A DNA stretch of 64,000 bases. Origin: Spirochaetota bacterium (GTDB lineage: Bacteria > Spirochaetota > UBA4802 > UBA5550). Under the pieces are notes generated by a model. It worked only from the letters and a program-made list of their open reading frames with translations, was not told the origin of the DNA and ran no database searches. Position numbers and translations under genes: made by a program. The DNA is taken from positions 62,001-126,000 of the forward strand of contig JALOTL010000001.1 of the NCBI GenBank assembly GCA_025457915.1, read 5' to 3'. Positions within the stretch are counted from its first letter, which is position 1; each line of letters opens with the position of its first letter. Shown here piece by piece: positions 44,560-54,075 of the stretch.

Positions 44560-45525
44560 ATGAACGGCCAGGAATCATATTTTAAAAGCTGGGTCATCAA
44601 GCTTATCATACTCAACGTAATAGTTTTTTTCATACAGATGCTGCTCGAATACTACCAGGTCTTCTATACGATCTCGAGGGGAGACATTCTTGTAAAAAAC
44701 AGCGCGCCGTTCATGACCTTCTACCTGGGCCTCACGCCCGCGCTGGTTATTGAAAAACTCTTCATCTGGCAGATTTTCACATACATGTTTCTCCACGGCG
44801 GATTTCTTCACCTTTTTCTCAACATGTACGCCCTGCTGATCTTCGGTATGCCCGTAGAAGAGGTATGGGGATCGAAGAGGTTCCTGATTTATTATTTTGT
44901 CACGGGAGTCGGCGCGGGAATATGCATTTTTACGATAAACCTGATGCTCGGCGAGGGATCATATAATATTCCAACCATAGGAGCGTCAGGCGCCGTATTC
45001 GGGCTCCTTCTCGCTTTCGGCATGCTTTATCCCGACGCGGAAATACTTATTTTCTTCTTCATCCCGATGAAGGCGAAATACCTGGTAGTGGTTTACGGCG
45101 CGATAGAGCTTTATTCGCTCATTTCATCGGGGGGCCAGAGCCCGGTCTCCCATGTGGGTCATCTGGGCGGACTTCTTACCGGCATAATATATTTCCTGTT
45201 TACGAGAAAAAGCGGAATTAAATTCAAATCCAAAATCATAAAGTCCAGGCTTGAGAAGGAGCTTTCAGGAAAAGTGCCGGAAGATCGCTTCAAATCCTCC
45301 GGCTCAGCTATTTCCCTGATATCTATCCTGGAAAAAGTTAAAATTCAGGGTCCGTCTTCAATTACGGATGATGAATACCAGTACCTTAAATATAAGCAGA
45401 TAATGTCCGGCGATGTCGATGGGATGTGCATAGACGCTGATTTCGACCAGGATGACCAGTACTGCAGAAATTGTGAAAACATCGACGCCTGCCTTCTCAG
45501 GGAAATCAAAAAATACACCCTTTGA
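44560..45525 (+). CDS. Rhomboid family intramembrane serine protease
   Basis: 321 residues with about six TM segments in residues 12-215. Catalytic Ser143 in TIGASGAVFG and His201 in SHVGHLGGLLTG; HLFLNMY (H84, N88) supplies the oxyanion side. The cytoplasmic C-terminal about 105 residues are unusual: MCIDADFDQ, then YCRNCENIDACLL, four Cys that could bind zinc or an Fe-S cluster. AAGGGGACACT precedes the ATG. Substrate unknown. Confidence 0.93.
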   Translation: MNGQESYFKSWVIKLIILNVIVFFIQMLLEYYQVFYTISRGDILVKNSAPFMTFYLGLTPALVIEKLFIWQIFTYMFLHGGFLHLFLNMYALLIFGMPVEEVWGSKRFLIYYFVTGVGAGICIFTINLMLGEGSYNIPTIGASGAVFGLLLAFGMLYPDAEILIFFFIPMKAKYLVVVYGAIELYSLISSGGQSPVSHVGHLGGLLTGIIYFLFTRKSGIKFKSKIIKSRLEKELSGKVPEDRFKSSGSAISLISILEKVKIQGPSSITDDEYQYLKYKQIMSGDVDGMCIDADFDQDDQYCRNCENIDACLLREIKKYTL

Positions 45526-45566
45526 TCCCCCGCTTTGCGGCGTTTACCCTGTTAAAAGGGCTGTTC

Positions 45567-45716
45567 ATGAGCTTCTTTACCGGCACCGGGATAAGCCGTC
45601 CAGGGGATGCTTTCGTAAAACACGGCGCCTCAACACTAACCGCAGCCGGACCTGTATCCTTTTTTCAGGATATCCTGAACCGGATCAATGATTCAACGGA
45701 AGAAATCAATATTTAA
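45567..45716 (+). CDS. Possible small protein between rhomboid and ppdK
   Basis: 49 residues (MSFFTGTGISRPGDAFVKHG at the start) ending INDSTEEINI. The frame also runs upstream to a TTG at 45522 overlapping the rhomboid stop. No family recognised and no strong ribosome binding site. Codon use looks similar to neighbours; kept as a tentative gene. Confidence 0.35.
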   Translation: MSFFTGTGISRPGDAFVKHGASTLTAAGPVSFFQDILNRINDSTEEINI

Positions 45717-45754
45717 TCCCATGATTAATTGCTGAACGCCATTCAGAAAAAAAC

Positions 45755-45784
45755 TTTACAATACAAGCACGATATCTGTAGAAT
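45755..45784 (+). promoter_or_regulatory. ppdK promoter
   Basis: TTTACA (45755-45760), 18-bp spacer, TAGAAT (45779-45784). It gives a leader of about 100 bases before the ATG at 45891. Confidence 0.6.
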
Positions 45785-45793
45785 ATACAACGG

Positions 45794-45857
45794 TCGGGAA
45801 GCAGCGTCCCGAAAATTTAAAGAAATCGGGAATCTCCAAATAAGGCCTTATTGCGTA
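45794..45857 (+). promoter_or_regulatory. Structured ppdK leader with competing hairpins
   Basis: TCGGGA (45794-45799) / TCCCGA (45807-45812) forms one hairpin. Then AATAAGGCCTTATT (45839-45852) is a perfect 14-bp palindrome, and its right half also pairs as GCCTTA-TTGCG-TAAGGC (45845-45861). The two pairings exclude each other. The 3' part lies close to the ribosome binding site AAGAGGAGAA. Confidence 0.45.
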
Positions 45858-45890
45858 AGGCACCCGAAAAAATCAAGAGGAGAATTTTAT

Positions 45891-48788
45891 ATGGCAAAAA
45901 GGGTTTACACGTTTGGAAAGGGAATAAACGAGGGCAAGGCAGAAATGAAGAATCTCCTCGGCGGAAAAGGCGCGAATCTCGCCGAAATGGCGGGCCTGGG
46001 AATACCGGTTCCCGCCGGTTTTACCATTACCGCCGAGGTTTGCATCGAATACTATAAAAGCGGGAAACAGCTGCCGAAGGGACTTCAGGACGAAGTGAAA
46101 ACCGCCCTTAAAAAGGCGGAAAAAGCGATGGGCGCGGTTTTCGGCGATGTGGGGAATCCCCTTCTCCTGTCAGTAAGGTCCGGCGCCAGGGTTTCCATGC
46201 CCGGCATGATGGATACAGTCCTCAACCTGGGCCTCAACGATGAAACCATCAACGGACTGATAAAAAAAACCGGTAATGAGCGTTTCGGATGGGATTCATA
46301 CAGAAGGTTCGTCAACATGTACGGCGATGTGGTCATGGGACTCAAACCGGTAAACAAGGAAGACCACGACCCGTTCGAGGAGATCATGGACGGCCTTAAA
46401 AGGGAAAAGGGAATAAAATCCGACCTTGACCTGACCGTGGCGGACCTCAAGGAGCTGGTTAAAAGATACAAGGACATCATATACAGAAGGCTCAACAGGA
46501 ATTTCCCTACAGATCCATGGGAGCAGCTCTGGGGCGCCATAGGGGCAGTCTTTGAATCCTGGAATACGGAAAGGGCGGTTCTATACAGAAAGATGAACGG
46601 GATCGACGACAGCTGGGGCACGGCCGTCAACGTACAGGCCATGGTATTCGGCAACATGGGCAGCGACTGCGCGACCGGTGTAGCATTCACAAGAGATCCG
46701 GCCACCGGGGAGAAAATATTCTACGGCGAATACCTGATTAACGCACAGGGTGAAGACGTGGTGGCAGGGATCAGAACACCGCAGCAAGTCACAGTCGAAG
46801 GCTCGCAAAGATGGGCCGGCGATAATGCCGTACCCGAAGCGGAAAGAAAAGGTAAATTCCCGTCTCTCGAGGAATGTATGCCGGAAGCCTATAACGACCT
46901 GGTGAATGTTTATTCAAAGCTCGAAAAGCACTATACCGACATGCAGGACATCGAATTCACCATCCAGAACAGGAAACTGTGGATGCTGCAGACCAGGAAC
47001 GGTAAAAGGACCGCGGCCGCGGCAGTGAGGATAGCCGTTGACATGGTCAAGGAAGGATTGATCGACAAAAAAAAGGCCCTGCTGAGAATTGATCCTGCGG
47101 CTCTCGATCAGCTTCTCCATCCCACTTTCGACCCAAAGGCACCCAAAAATAAAATCGCAAAAGGACTGCCGGCCTCGCCAGGCGCGGCGACCGGAAAAGT
47201 CGTGTTCCATGCGGATGAAGCGGAAGAATGGAACAAAAGGGGAGAAAGGGTTGTGCTGGTCAGGATAGAGACCTCTCCTGAAGATCTGAAGGGAATGAAC
47301 GCCGCGCAGGGTATTCTCACACAGAGGGGAGGCATGACGTCACACGCAGCTGTCGTGGCGCGCGGAATGGGTAAATGCTGCGTTTCCGGCTGCGGAGAGC
47401 TGGAAATAAATTATTCCACCAAGGAAATCAGGGTGAAAGGCAATGTAATTAAAGAAGGTGATTACATATCACTGGACGGTTCAACCGGCGATGTCATGCT
47501 AGGAGAGGTCAAAACCATCGAGGCTAAACTCTCAGGCACTTTCGGGATCATAATGCAATGGGCGGATGAAGTAAAAAAACTCGGCGTCAGGACCAACGCG
47601 GACACGCCGTACGATGCCAGGGTCGCGAGGGATTTCGGCGCACAGGGTATAGGCCTCTGCAGAACGGAGCATATGTTCTTCGAGGGCGACAGGATCAAAG
47701 CCGTGAGGGAGATGATACTCGCCGATACCCTTGACGGAAGGAAAAGGGCGCTTGCCAAGCTTCTCCCGATGCAGAGAGATGATTTCACAGGGATCCTCGA
47801 GGCAATGCAGGGATACGGCGTTACCATACGGCTGCTGGACCCGCCCCTTCACGAATTTGTCCCACACGAAGACGCAAACCAGATGGAGATGGCCCAGGAA
47901 ATGGGGATATCCCTCGAACAGGTCAAGGCCAAGGTGGCCTCGCTTCATGAATTCAACCCCATGCTGGGACACAGGGGATGCAGGCTCGGCGTAACCTATC
48001 CGGAGATAACCGAAATGCAGTCCAGGGCCGTTTTCGAAGCCGCATGCATTCTCAAGAAAAGGGGCGTCGATGCCAAACCAGAAGTAATGGTTCCCCTTGT
48101 CGGAACTGTCAAAGAACTCAAGATGCAGAAGGACATCATAGTCGAAACGGCTGAAAAGGTGATGAAAGAACATGGGATAAAGGTTGATTACAAGGTAGGC
48201 ACCATGATCGAAATCCCGAGGGCGGCCCTCACCGCGGACGAGATCGCGGGAGAGGCTGAATTCTTTTCTTTCGGCACCAACGACCTTACCCAGATGACAT
48301 TCGGCTACAGCAGGGATGATTCCGGATCGTTTCTTCCGGAGTATATAGAGAAAAAAATACTTCCGCACGATCCTTTCAGAGTACTCGACAGGGACGGTGT
48401 TGGACAACTAATCAGGATGGCCGTTCAAAAAGGAAGGGAAAGACGTCCCGACCTGAAGGTAGGAATATGCGGTGAACACGGCGGGGATCCGAGCTCTGTT
48501 GAATTCTGCCATATGGTCGGTCTCAATTACGTAAGCTGTTCGCCGTTCAGGGTCCCTATAGCGAGGCTGGCCGCGGCACAGGCCGCAATAAGGCACGGCC
48601 AGGAAAAATCCGGGGCCGTAAAACCGGCCAGGGTTAAAAAGACCAAGCCTGCTCCAAAAAAAGCCAAACCGAAAAAGGCGGCTGTAAAAAAGGCACCCGC
48701 AAAAAAAGCAGCGGCAAAAAAGAAGCCTGCGCCGAAAAAAACGGTAGCAAAAAAATCAGTAAAAAAAACAGTTAAAAAGAAAAAGTAA
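45891..48788 (+). CDS. ppdK: Pyruvate, phosphate dikinase with lysine-rich C-terminal tail
   Basis: 965 residues from the ATG at 45891, preceded by AAGAGGAG; the longer upstream frame is not supported. ATP-grasp domain starts near [20 protein letters not shown]; catalytic phospho-His485 in [18 protein letters not shown]/pyruvate domain ends with [14 protein letters not shown] and [14 protein letters not shown]. It interconverts pyruvate/ATP/Pi and PEP/AMP/PPi. The core ends near residue 905, as usual; then comes a 54-residue tail (48624-48785) of only Lys, Ala, Pro, Val, Thr, Ser, Arg, resembling histone H1 tails ([18 protein letters not shown]). Such a tail is not part of the normal enzyme. 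Confidence 0.95.
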   Translation: MAKRVYTFGKGINEGKAEMKNLLGGKGANLAEMAGLGIPVPAGFTITAEVCIEYYKSGKQLPKGLQDEVKTALKKAEKAMGAVFGDVGNPLLLSVRSGARVSMPGMMDTVLNLGLNDETINGLIKKTGNERFGWDSYRRFVNMYGDVVMGLKPVNKEDHDPFEEIMDGLKREKGIKSDLDLTVADLKELVKRYKDIIYRRLNRNFPTDPWEQLWGAIGAVFESWNTERAVLYRKMNGIDDSWGTAVNVQAMVFGNMGSDCATGVAFTRDPATGEKIFYGEYLINAQGEDVVAGIRTPQQVTVEGSQRWAGDNAVPEAERKGKFPSLEECMPEAYNDLVNVYSKLEKHYTDMQDIEFTIQNRKLWMLQTRNGKRTAAAAVRIAVDMVKEGLIDKKKALLRIDPAALDQLLHPTFDPKAPKNKIAKGLPASPGAATGKVVFHADEAEEWNKRGERVVLVRIETSPEDLKGMNAAQGILTQRGGMTSHAAVVARGMGKCCVSGCGELEINYSTKEIRVKGNVIKEGDYISLDGSTGDVMLGEVKTIEAKLSGTFGIIMQWADEVKKLGVRTNADTPYDARVARDFGAQGIGLCRTEHMFFEGDRIKAVREMILADTLDGRKRALAKLLPMQRDDFTGILEAMQGYGVTIRLLDPPLHEFVPHEDANQMEMAQEMGISLEQVKAKVASLHEFNPMLGHRGCRLGVTYPEITEMQSRAVFEAACILKKRGVDAKPEVMVPLVGTVKELKMQKDIIVETAEKVMKEHGIKVDYKVGTMIEIPRAALTADEIAGEAEFFSFGTNDLTQMTFGYSRDDSGSFLPEYIEKKILPHDPFRVLDRDGVGQLIRMAVQKGRERRPDLKVGICGEHGGDPSSVEFCHMVGLNYVSCSPFRVPIARLAAAQAAIRHGQEKSGAVKPARVKKTKPAPKKAKPKKAAVKKAPAKKAAAKKKPAPKKTVAKKSVKKTVKKKK

Positions 48789-48801
48789 CATGTATATTAA
48801 T

Positions 48802-48830
48802 GGCGGGGCGCTCGTCATGAGCGTCCCGCC
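48802..48830 (+). other. GC-rich hairpin between ppdK and TPR gene
   Basis: A 12-bp stem GGCGGGGCGCTC / GAGCGTCCCGCC with one G-U pair and a 5-base loop. No T-run follows, and the next gene starts 17 bp later, so it may attenuate or stabilise rather than terminate. Confidence 0.6.
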
Positions 48831-48847
48831 AAATCGAAGAGGACCCG

Positions 48848-49573
48848 ATGAAAAAAATTGCCGTAATAATATTCCTGTTATCTTCCGCAGCGGCTTACTG
48901 CGCTTCATATGACGAGGCGCTCAAGCTCTTTACGGAAAAAAAATACCAGGAATCCCTGAAAATAATAGCCGAAGATCTGGTAAGCGGCGAAGACCTTAAA
49001 CGCGGATCTCCGAATTACAAGCTGAGGATGCTGGCCGGGTATAACCACTGGAAGCTTGGCAGCCTGAAAAACGCGGCCGACCATTTTTCAAAATGCATGG
49101 AAATCGAAACAAAAAAAATCGATCCCTATATCAGCCTTGCGCTTTGCCAGATGGATATGAAAAAATACGGGGAAGCGGAAAAAACGGTCCGTGCCGGATT
49201 GAAAATTGAAGAATCGGCCTTTCTGTACTATATCTCCGGTAAAATTTCATTGAAAAACCAGAACTACTGGAGAGCAAAGGAACTCTTCGAAAAGGCGAAT
49301 TCGATGAATCCGGAACTCTATGTGTCTTATAACTCGCTCGGGATTGTACTGATGAACCTGAAAAAATACAGCCAGGCAAATACGGCATTTTCAGTAGCGC
49401 TCGCCTTAAAGCCTGATTCGGCTGAAATATTGAATAATTACGGAATGTCTCTGGAAAAAACAGGAAAAACCAAGGATGCCGCCGCTTACTTTAAAAGGGC
49501 TTCAGATGCTGACCCTGAAAATAAGACTATAAGGGACAATCTTTCGAGAATCAAGGAAAAATCTCAGGAATAG
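48848..49573 (+). CDS. Secreted TPR-repeat protein
   Basis: 241 residues with signal peptide (MKKIAVIIFLLSSAAAYCAS) and about five tetratricopeptide repeats (about 22-235; YISLALCQMDMKKYGEAEKT, YNSLGIVLMNLKKYSQANTA, NNYGMSLEKTGKTKDAAAYF). Likely a periplasmic protein-interaction scaffold. GAGGACCCG precedes the ATG. It overlaps the convergent aminotransferase gene by 10 bp. Confidence 0.85.
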   Translation: MKKIAVIIFLLSSAAAYCASYDEALKLFTEKKYQESLKIIAEDLVSGEDLKRGSPNYKLRMLAGYNHWKLGSLKNAADHFSKCMEIETKKIDPYISLALCQMDMKKYGEAEKTVRAGLKIEESAFLYYISGKISLKNQNYWRAKELFEKANSMNPELYVSYNSLGIVLMNLKKYSQANTAFSVALALKPDSAEILNNYGMSLEKTGKTKDAAAYFKRASDADPENKTIRDNLSRIKEKSQE

Positions 49574-50742
49574 GAATCCAGTCCCTCCTTGAATTTCTGG
49601 ATGGATCTTTTTATTACATCTTCCGGCACGCAATAGGCTATCCTGAAATGTCCGGGGCCGTCAAATCCCGCGCCGGGTACAACCAGTATGTTGTACTTCT
49701 GAAGATGCTGTACGAACCTGATATCGTCGCCGCCAGGGGCCCTGCAGAAAAGATAAAAAGCTCCATCAGGTCTGGCGAACTCATATCCGGCAGATCCCAG
49801 CCCTTCCATCAGCATGTTTCTTCTTTTTTCGTACGGACCTACATCGACCCTTACATCGCCCAAAAACGACACTATACGCTGAAGAAATGCGGGCGCGTTG
49901 ACGAATCCTATTATCCTGTTGCAAAGAATCATCCCCGCGATAATGCTCTCAGCATCTTCGCAGGAGGGATTCAGAGCTATGTATCCGATCCTCTCCCCTG
50001 GTACGGAAAGAGACTTCGAATACGATGTAACCACGAAACATTCGCTGTAAAAATCAAAAAGCCACGGGACGCTGATTTTATTATAAACTATCTCCCTGTA
50101 TGGCTCGTCGGATATGAGATATATGGTCCTCCCGGCGGATTTATAGTTCCTAAGCAGTCCGGCGAGTGCGCCAACCTCTTCGCCGGCATAGACCCTCCCT
50201 GTCGGATTGTTGGGAGAATTGATCAGGACGGCTTTCGTTTTTTCAGTGACCGCTTTTTTTATATTATCAATGTTCAACGAAAAATCATCGTTAGTCTTCA
50301 CCGGAACCAGTTTGCCATTATGATTCCCGACATAAAAACCATACTCGACAAAATATGGTTTCGGTACTATTACCTCGTCGCCCGGATCGAGAATGGTTTT
50401 CAGGACGACGTTAAGCCCTCCCGCCGCCCCGCATGTCATGATTATATTGCCGCCTCCTATTTTTGTACCGTGTTTTTTTTCCAGTCCCTCGGCGATAGCC
50501 TTTCTTACCTCGTCATAACCGGCGTTCGGCATGTAGCCGTGGATCCCGGGCTTTCTGCCTGCGGCCAGGTCCTTAAGTTTCATAAAAAATTCTTCAGGCG
50601 GCTCAACGTCCGGATTGCCGAGACTGAAATCAAACACGTTTTGCTCTCCGTGAACAGATTTAAGCCTTGTTCCCTCCTCGAACATCTTCCTTATCCAGGA
50701 GGACCTTTCCATTGATTGCCTGATCCCAGTTGCTATCGCCAT
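49564..50742 (-). CDS. PLP-dependent aminotransferase, class I/II
   Basis: 392 residues. The PLP lysine is in TSYSKSLSVPGERIGY (about 238-253), with SPNNPTGRV and ISDEPYREI before it and the conserved GYMPNAGYDEVRKAIAE at the N-terminal side. This is the aspartate aminotransferase-like fold type I; substrate cannot be assigned from sequence alone. AGAGGTGGAACC precedes the start. Confidence 0.9.
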   Translation of the reverse strand: MAIATGIRQSMERSSWIRKMFEEGTRLKSVHGEQNVFDFSLGNPDVEPPEEFFMKLKDLAAGRKPGIHGYMPNAGYDEVRKAIAEGLEKKHGTKIGGGNIIMTCGAAGGLNVVLKTILDPGDEVIVPKPYFVEYGFYVGNHNGKLVPVKTNDDFSLNIDNIKKAVTEKTKAVLINSPNNPTGRVYAGEEVGALAGLLRNYKSAGRTIYLISDEPYREIVYNKISVPWLFDFYSECFVVTSYSKSLSVPGERIGYIALNPSCEDAESIIAGMILCNRIIGFVNAPAFLQRIVSFLGDVRVDVGPYEKRRNMLMEGLGSAGYEFARPDGAFYLFCRAPGGDDIRFVQHLQKYNILVVPGAGFDGPGHFRIAYCVPEDVIKRSIQKFKEGLDSYS

Positions 50743-51004
50743 GGTTCCACCTCTTTCCCGGGTTGAAAAATTATTAAATCTTTACCGTTTCATATTGCAA
50801 TAAAAAAAATTCAGAACTCATTAAATCTTTGAAATACCCATATGATCCAGCCACGCATTCGATCATGATAAACTGGGAACTAATCATCAACGATTGACAT
50901 AAACTACTATATTTATTTTTTTATTAAATGCTTGTCATGCATCGGGCTGGTGATAATTTGACGTTTGAACGAAACGGTATGTCATTCAATAAAAGGGTAC
51001 TGAT

Positions 51005-52150
51005 ATGCACTCTGAAAAAAAACTCAACATTGCCATGGTAATAGACGTATACGACGATACAAAAAACGGAGGCGCGATTTCCCTTAAAAGATTTGCAGAT
51101 CATATAGGGAAAAACCATAATATAACCATCGTTTCAACCGGAGACGCAAGGGAAGGAAAGGTGTCTGTTCCTAACTTTTATCTTCCTCTGGTAAAAAACA
51201 TAATGGTCAGGATGAAATTCACTTTCGGCAGGCCCAATGATAAAATTTTAACGGAGACCTTTAAAAACAAAGACCTGGTTCATGTGCAGTTTCCTTTTTT
51301 TCTCGGCTATAAATCCATCATGCTGGCAAAAAAGGCAGGCATTCCCGTTGTTTCCGGCTTTCACGTACAGCCTGAAAACATCCTCTATAACATAGGAATA
51401 CGATCAAAATTTATTGTGAAATTCCTTTACAAAATGTTTGTAAAGTATATTTATAACAATACTGATGCAGTCATATGCCCGAGCAGATTTGCTGAAAACA
51501 AACTTAAAAAATACGGCCTCAAATCGCCCTCGTTTGTGGTTTCCAACGGCATTCCCCATCATTTCAGTCCGATAAACACACGCCGGGACCCTGAATATGA
51601 CGATAAATTCGTGATACTCACAGTCGGCAGAATGGCCAAAGACAAAAGACACGACGTGCTGATAAAAGCGATATTGAAATCAAAACACAGGAAAAGCATA
51701 CAATTAATCGCAACCGGAGACGGTCCAAGAAAAAACGCACTGATACAAATGGGTAAATCGCTCCCAAATAAGCCGGTTTTCGATTTTGTTCCTTTTGATG
51801 AATTGATCAGGCTGTACAACACGGCAGATCTTTATGTTCATCCATCCGAGGTGGAGCTCGAAAGCATGTCGGTTCTCGAAGCCATAGGCTGCGGACTACC
51901 TGCACTGATTTCCGACGCTCCCGCCAGCGCTGCTGGACAATTCGCCATTAACCGGAAATTTCTCTTCAGGCATAATGATGTTAAAGACCTCGCGGAAAAA
52001 ATAGATTACTGGATAGATAATAAAAACAATCTGGCCATATACCGGGAAAAATATCTCGCCCTGTCCAGGGAATTCAAATTTGAAAATTCCCTGAGGAAAA
52101 TGGAAGAAATGTATCTTGAATACTCCGGAAAGCGAAATACCAACTTATAA
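51005..52150 (+). CDS. Glycosyltransferase family 4 protein
   Basis: 381 residues, GT-B fold without TM. N-terminal glycine-rich KNGGAISLKRFADHI; the C-terminal nucleotide-sugar domain has ILTVGRMAKDKRHDVLIKA and the E-x7-E motif in YVHPSEVELESMSVLEAIGCG (about 280-300). Similar to family 4 enzymes that glucosylate diacylglycerol or surface glycans. It stands alone, upstream of the GGDEF gene by 85 bp. Confidence 0.85.
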   Translation: MHSEKKLNIAMVIDVYDDTKNGGAISLKRFADHIGKNHNITIVSTGDAREGKVSVPNFYLPLVKNIMVRMKFTFGRPNDKILTETFKNKDLVHVQFPFFLGYKSIMLAKKAGIPVVSGFHVQPENILYNIGIRSKFIVKFLYKMFVKYIYNNTDAVICPSRFAENKLKKYGLKSPSFVVSNGIPHHFSPINTRRDPEYDDKFVILTVGRMAKDKRHDVLIKAILKSKHRKSIQLIATGDGPRKNALIQMGKSLPNKPVFDFVPFDELIRLYNTADLYVHPSEVELESMSVLEAIGCGLPALISDAPASAAGQFAINRKFLFRHNDVKDLAEKIDYWIDNKNNLAIYREKYLALSREFKFENSLRKMEEMYLEYSGKRNTNL

Positions 52151-52235
52151 AATTTTCATATCATCCATAAATATGGCTTGAAAATATCCATCAATTCTAC
52201 AAACTTTCAATAATTTACAAGTTTAACCCCATGAG

Positions 52236-52991
52236 ATGAAGAAAGAATTAAATCCATTTCAGTTCAGGAACATTAACCTTCTTACGCACCTTCTTGAGCA
52301 AGACGCAATAACGGACGAAATTGTCGAGTTTATCCGGCAGTCGGAACTCGATTATTTTTCGCTTTTCGACAAGTACAGGCTTCTCGAAAAAAACATAAAT
52401 ATTGATGAAAAAACAAATATCCTTAAGTTCAAAAAAGATTATCTGACGAACATACTTAAAACCGCCCTTCGGATATATTATGGCATGCACAACATGAATT
52501 ATTTCGTCTCCCTGGTCCGCTTCGATATAGACGATTTTTCAATTTTCAACAATAAATACGGACACGAGGTAGGCGACAAGGTCCTGATCGCAGTCGCCAA
52601 TATTCTGAAACTCAACTCGCGGCCCACAGATTACGTGATCCGCTTCGGCGGCGAAGAATTTGACGTGATTCTTCCCGGGACAGATATGGACGGAGCCGCT
52701 GTATACGTCGAAAAGATATATAAAAAATTAAAAAAAACCCATGTGTCCTATAAAAAAGAAAAACTCGCCGTGACTATGAGTGCGGGCATTTCCTATTTTT
52801 CTTATAACTTTAAAAATTCGAAAACCATCATCGACCAGAAAATTGAAAAAAGCTTCAAAAACCTTCAGAAGGAAGCGGATGATGCCCTGTATGAAGCGAA
52901 ATACCTCGGCAAAAACAGGTACAGTATATATTCTAAAAATAAATCGGATGAATACCCTAAAATACGAAGAATGTATATAAAATTGAAGTGA
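52236..52991 (+). CDS. GGDEF-domain diguanylate cyclase
   Basis: 251 residues. Residues about 1-85 are a helical N-terminal region without recognised sensor domain. The GGDEF domain (about 90-235) has RFDIDDFSIFNNKYGHEVGD and an active-site loop GGEEF; RPTD, five residues before it, is a product-inhibition I-site. It should be able to make c-di-GMP and be feedback-inhibited. Upstream 85 bp is AT-rich. A 42-residue membrane peptide follows by 9 bp. Confidence 0.93.
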   Translation: MKKELNPFQFRNINLLTHLLEQDAITDEIVEFIRQSELDYFSLFDKYRLLEKNINIDEKTNILKFKKDYLTNILKTALRIYYGMHNMNYFVSLVRFDIDDFSIFNNKYGHEVGDKVLIAVANILKLNSRPTDYVIRFGGEEFDVILPGTDMDGAAVYVEKIYKKLKKTHVSYKKEKLAVTMSAGISYFSYNFKNSKTIIDQKIEKSFKNLQKEADDALYEAKYLGKNRYSIYSKNKSDEYPKIRRMYIKLK

Positions 52992-53000
52992 TCCTGTTTA

Positions 53001-53129
53001 ATGAAAAGGCCCGATAGAATAAAAAAAATAATCATAGTTATATCGGTCCTGTTACCTTTTACCGCGCTGTCCTTTTTTTTTTCAAACTTCATCAGATTCC
53101 AATCGATCGTCCTTCGCCGGAGTGGATAA
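53001..53129 (+). CDS. Small membrane peptide, 42 residues
   Basis: Begins MKRPDRIKKIIIVISVLLPF, with one TM helix (about 9-30), and ends RFQSIVLRRSG. It contains a 10-T run (Phe codons). It starts 9 bp after the GGDEF stop and its stop falls just before the ATG of the hydrolase (53131), so it lies within an apparent operon. Conservation is unknown; the frame placement makes a real small gene plausible. Confidence 0.5.
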   Translation: MKRPDRIKKIIIVISVLLPFTALSFFFSNFIRFQSIVLRRSG

Positions 53130-53130
53130 A

Positions 53131-53931
53131 ATGAAAAACGAGAAAAAACTTACACAGTTCGACAATCCCCTGATTCTTCAGATCCTTTTCCATCCGCGTC
53201 CCGAACAACCGGGATTTTCCTCGAAAAATGAATTTACCGATCTCACTATTCCAGTTGAAGACGGGGTATCAATAGGCGGACGATTTTACAGCGCGGGCAA
53301 AGACAAACCAGTAATATTGTTTTTTCACGGGAACGGTGAAATAGTCCAGGATTACGACGACCTCGCGCCGTTTTTTATCAAGCTGGGCGCGAATTTCCTT
53401 CCCGTGGATTACAGGGGCTATGGAAGATCAACAGGACGGCCGACGGTTTCCGGCATGCTTGAAGACAGCCATAAAATATTTTCATTCGCATTAAAATGGC
53501 TCAGGCAAAACGGGCATACCGGTCCTATGGTTGTCATGGGCAGATCTCTGGGCAGCGCTTCAGCCCTGGAACTGGCTGCCGGAGAGCATGATCAGATAGA
53601 TGGACTTATAATCGAAAGCGGTTTCGCAAACGCGCTTTTTCTGCTGAAAACGCTTGGAATTGATCCAAAAAGCCTTGGGATTAACAACGATAGCTTTTTT
53701 AACAACACTGAAAAAATAAAAAAATTTAACGGGCCCTCTCTCGTTATCCATGCCGAGTACGATCATATTATTCCATTTTCGGACGGGAAAGCCCTGTTTG
53801 AATCATCCCCGGCAAAAAGTAAGCGTTTTCTGAAAATACCGAACGCCGATCACAACACGATATTTTATTACGGAATGGACGATTACCTGGCTGAAATCAG
53901 CATTCTCATTAAAACTCTTAAGACGCCATAA
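53131..53931 (+). CDS. Alpha/beta hydrolase
   Basis: 266 residues from the ATG at 53131; a GTG at 53122 overlaps the small peptide gene. The oxyanion loop is FFHGNGEIVQDY, the nucleophile Ser in VVMGRSLGSASALE (about 145), Asp in IHAEYDHIIPF and His in IPNADHNTIFY. No lid or signal peptide. Similar to ABHD13/ABHD17-like or esterase/thioesterase-type hydrolases (BEM46 group). Substrate unknown. Follows the small membrane peptide. Confidence 0.88.
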   Translation: MKNEKKLTQFDNPLILQILFHPRPEQPGFSSKNEFTDLTIPVEDGVSIGGRFYSAGKDKPVILFFHGNGEIVQDYDDLAPFFIKLGANFLPVDYRGYGRSTGRPTVSGMLEDSHKIFSFALKWLRQNGHTGPMVVMGRSLGSASALELAAGEHDQIDGLIIESGFANALFLLKTLGIDPKSLGINNDSFFNNTEKIKKFNGPSLVIHAEYDHIIPFSDGKALFESSPAKSKRFLKIPNADHNTIFYYGMDDYLAEISILIKTLKTP

Positions 53932-54075
53932 TTCATTAACAAATACCCCAGAAAACAGCAATATATTTAATAAAACAGCATGATTTTCTTTTTACACATT
54001 AAACCTTAAATTTTGATTTACAAATTCAGGTTTTAATGTCATCAATCAATCATTACAGCCCGGCTGACATAAAAC

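Noticed and set aside
47532-48407. 291-residue antisense frame inside ppdK
   Set aside because: It is fully covered by the conserved PEP-utilising domain on the plus strand.
48624-48788. Lysine-rich tail as a frameshift artefact
   Set aside because: The frame stays open without a break from the conserved core, and a compositionally biased Lys/Ala/Pro tail is unlikely to arise from an out-of-frame read; kept as a finding instead.
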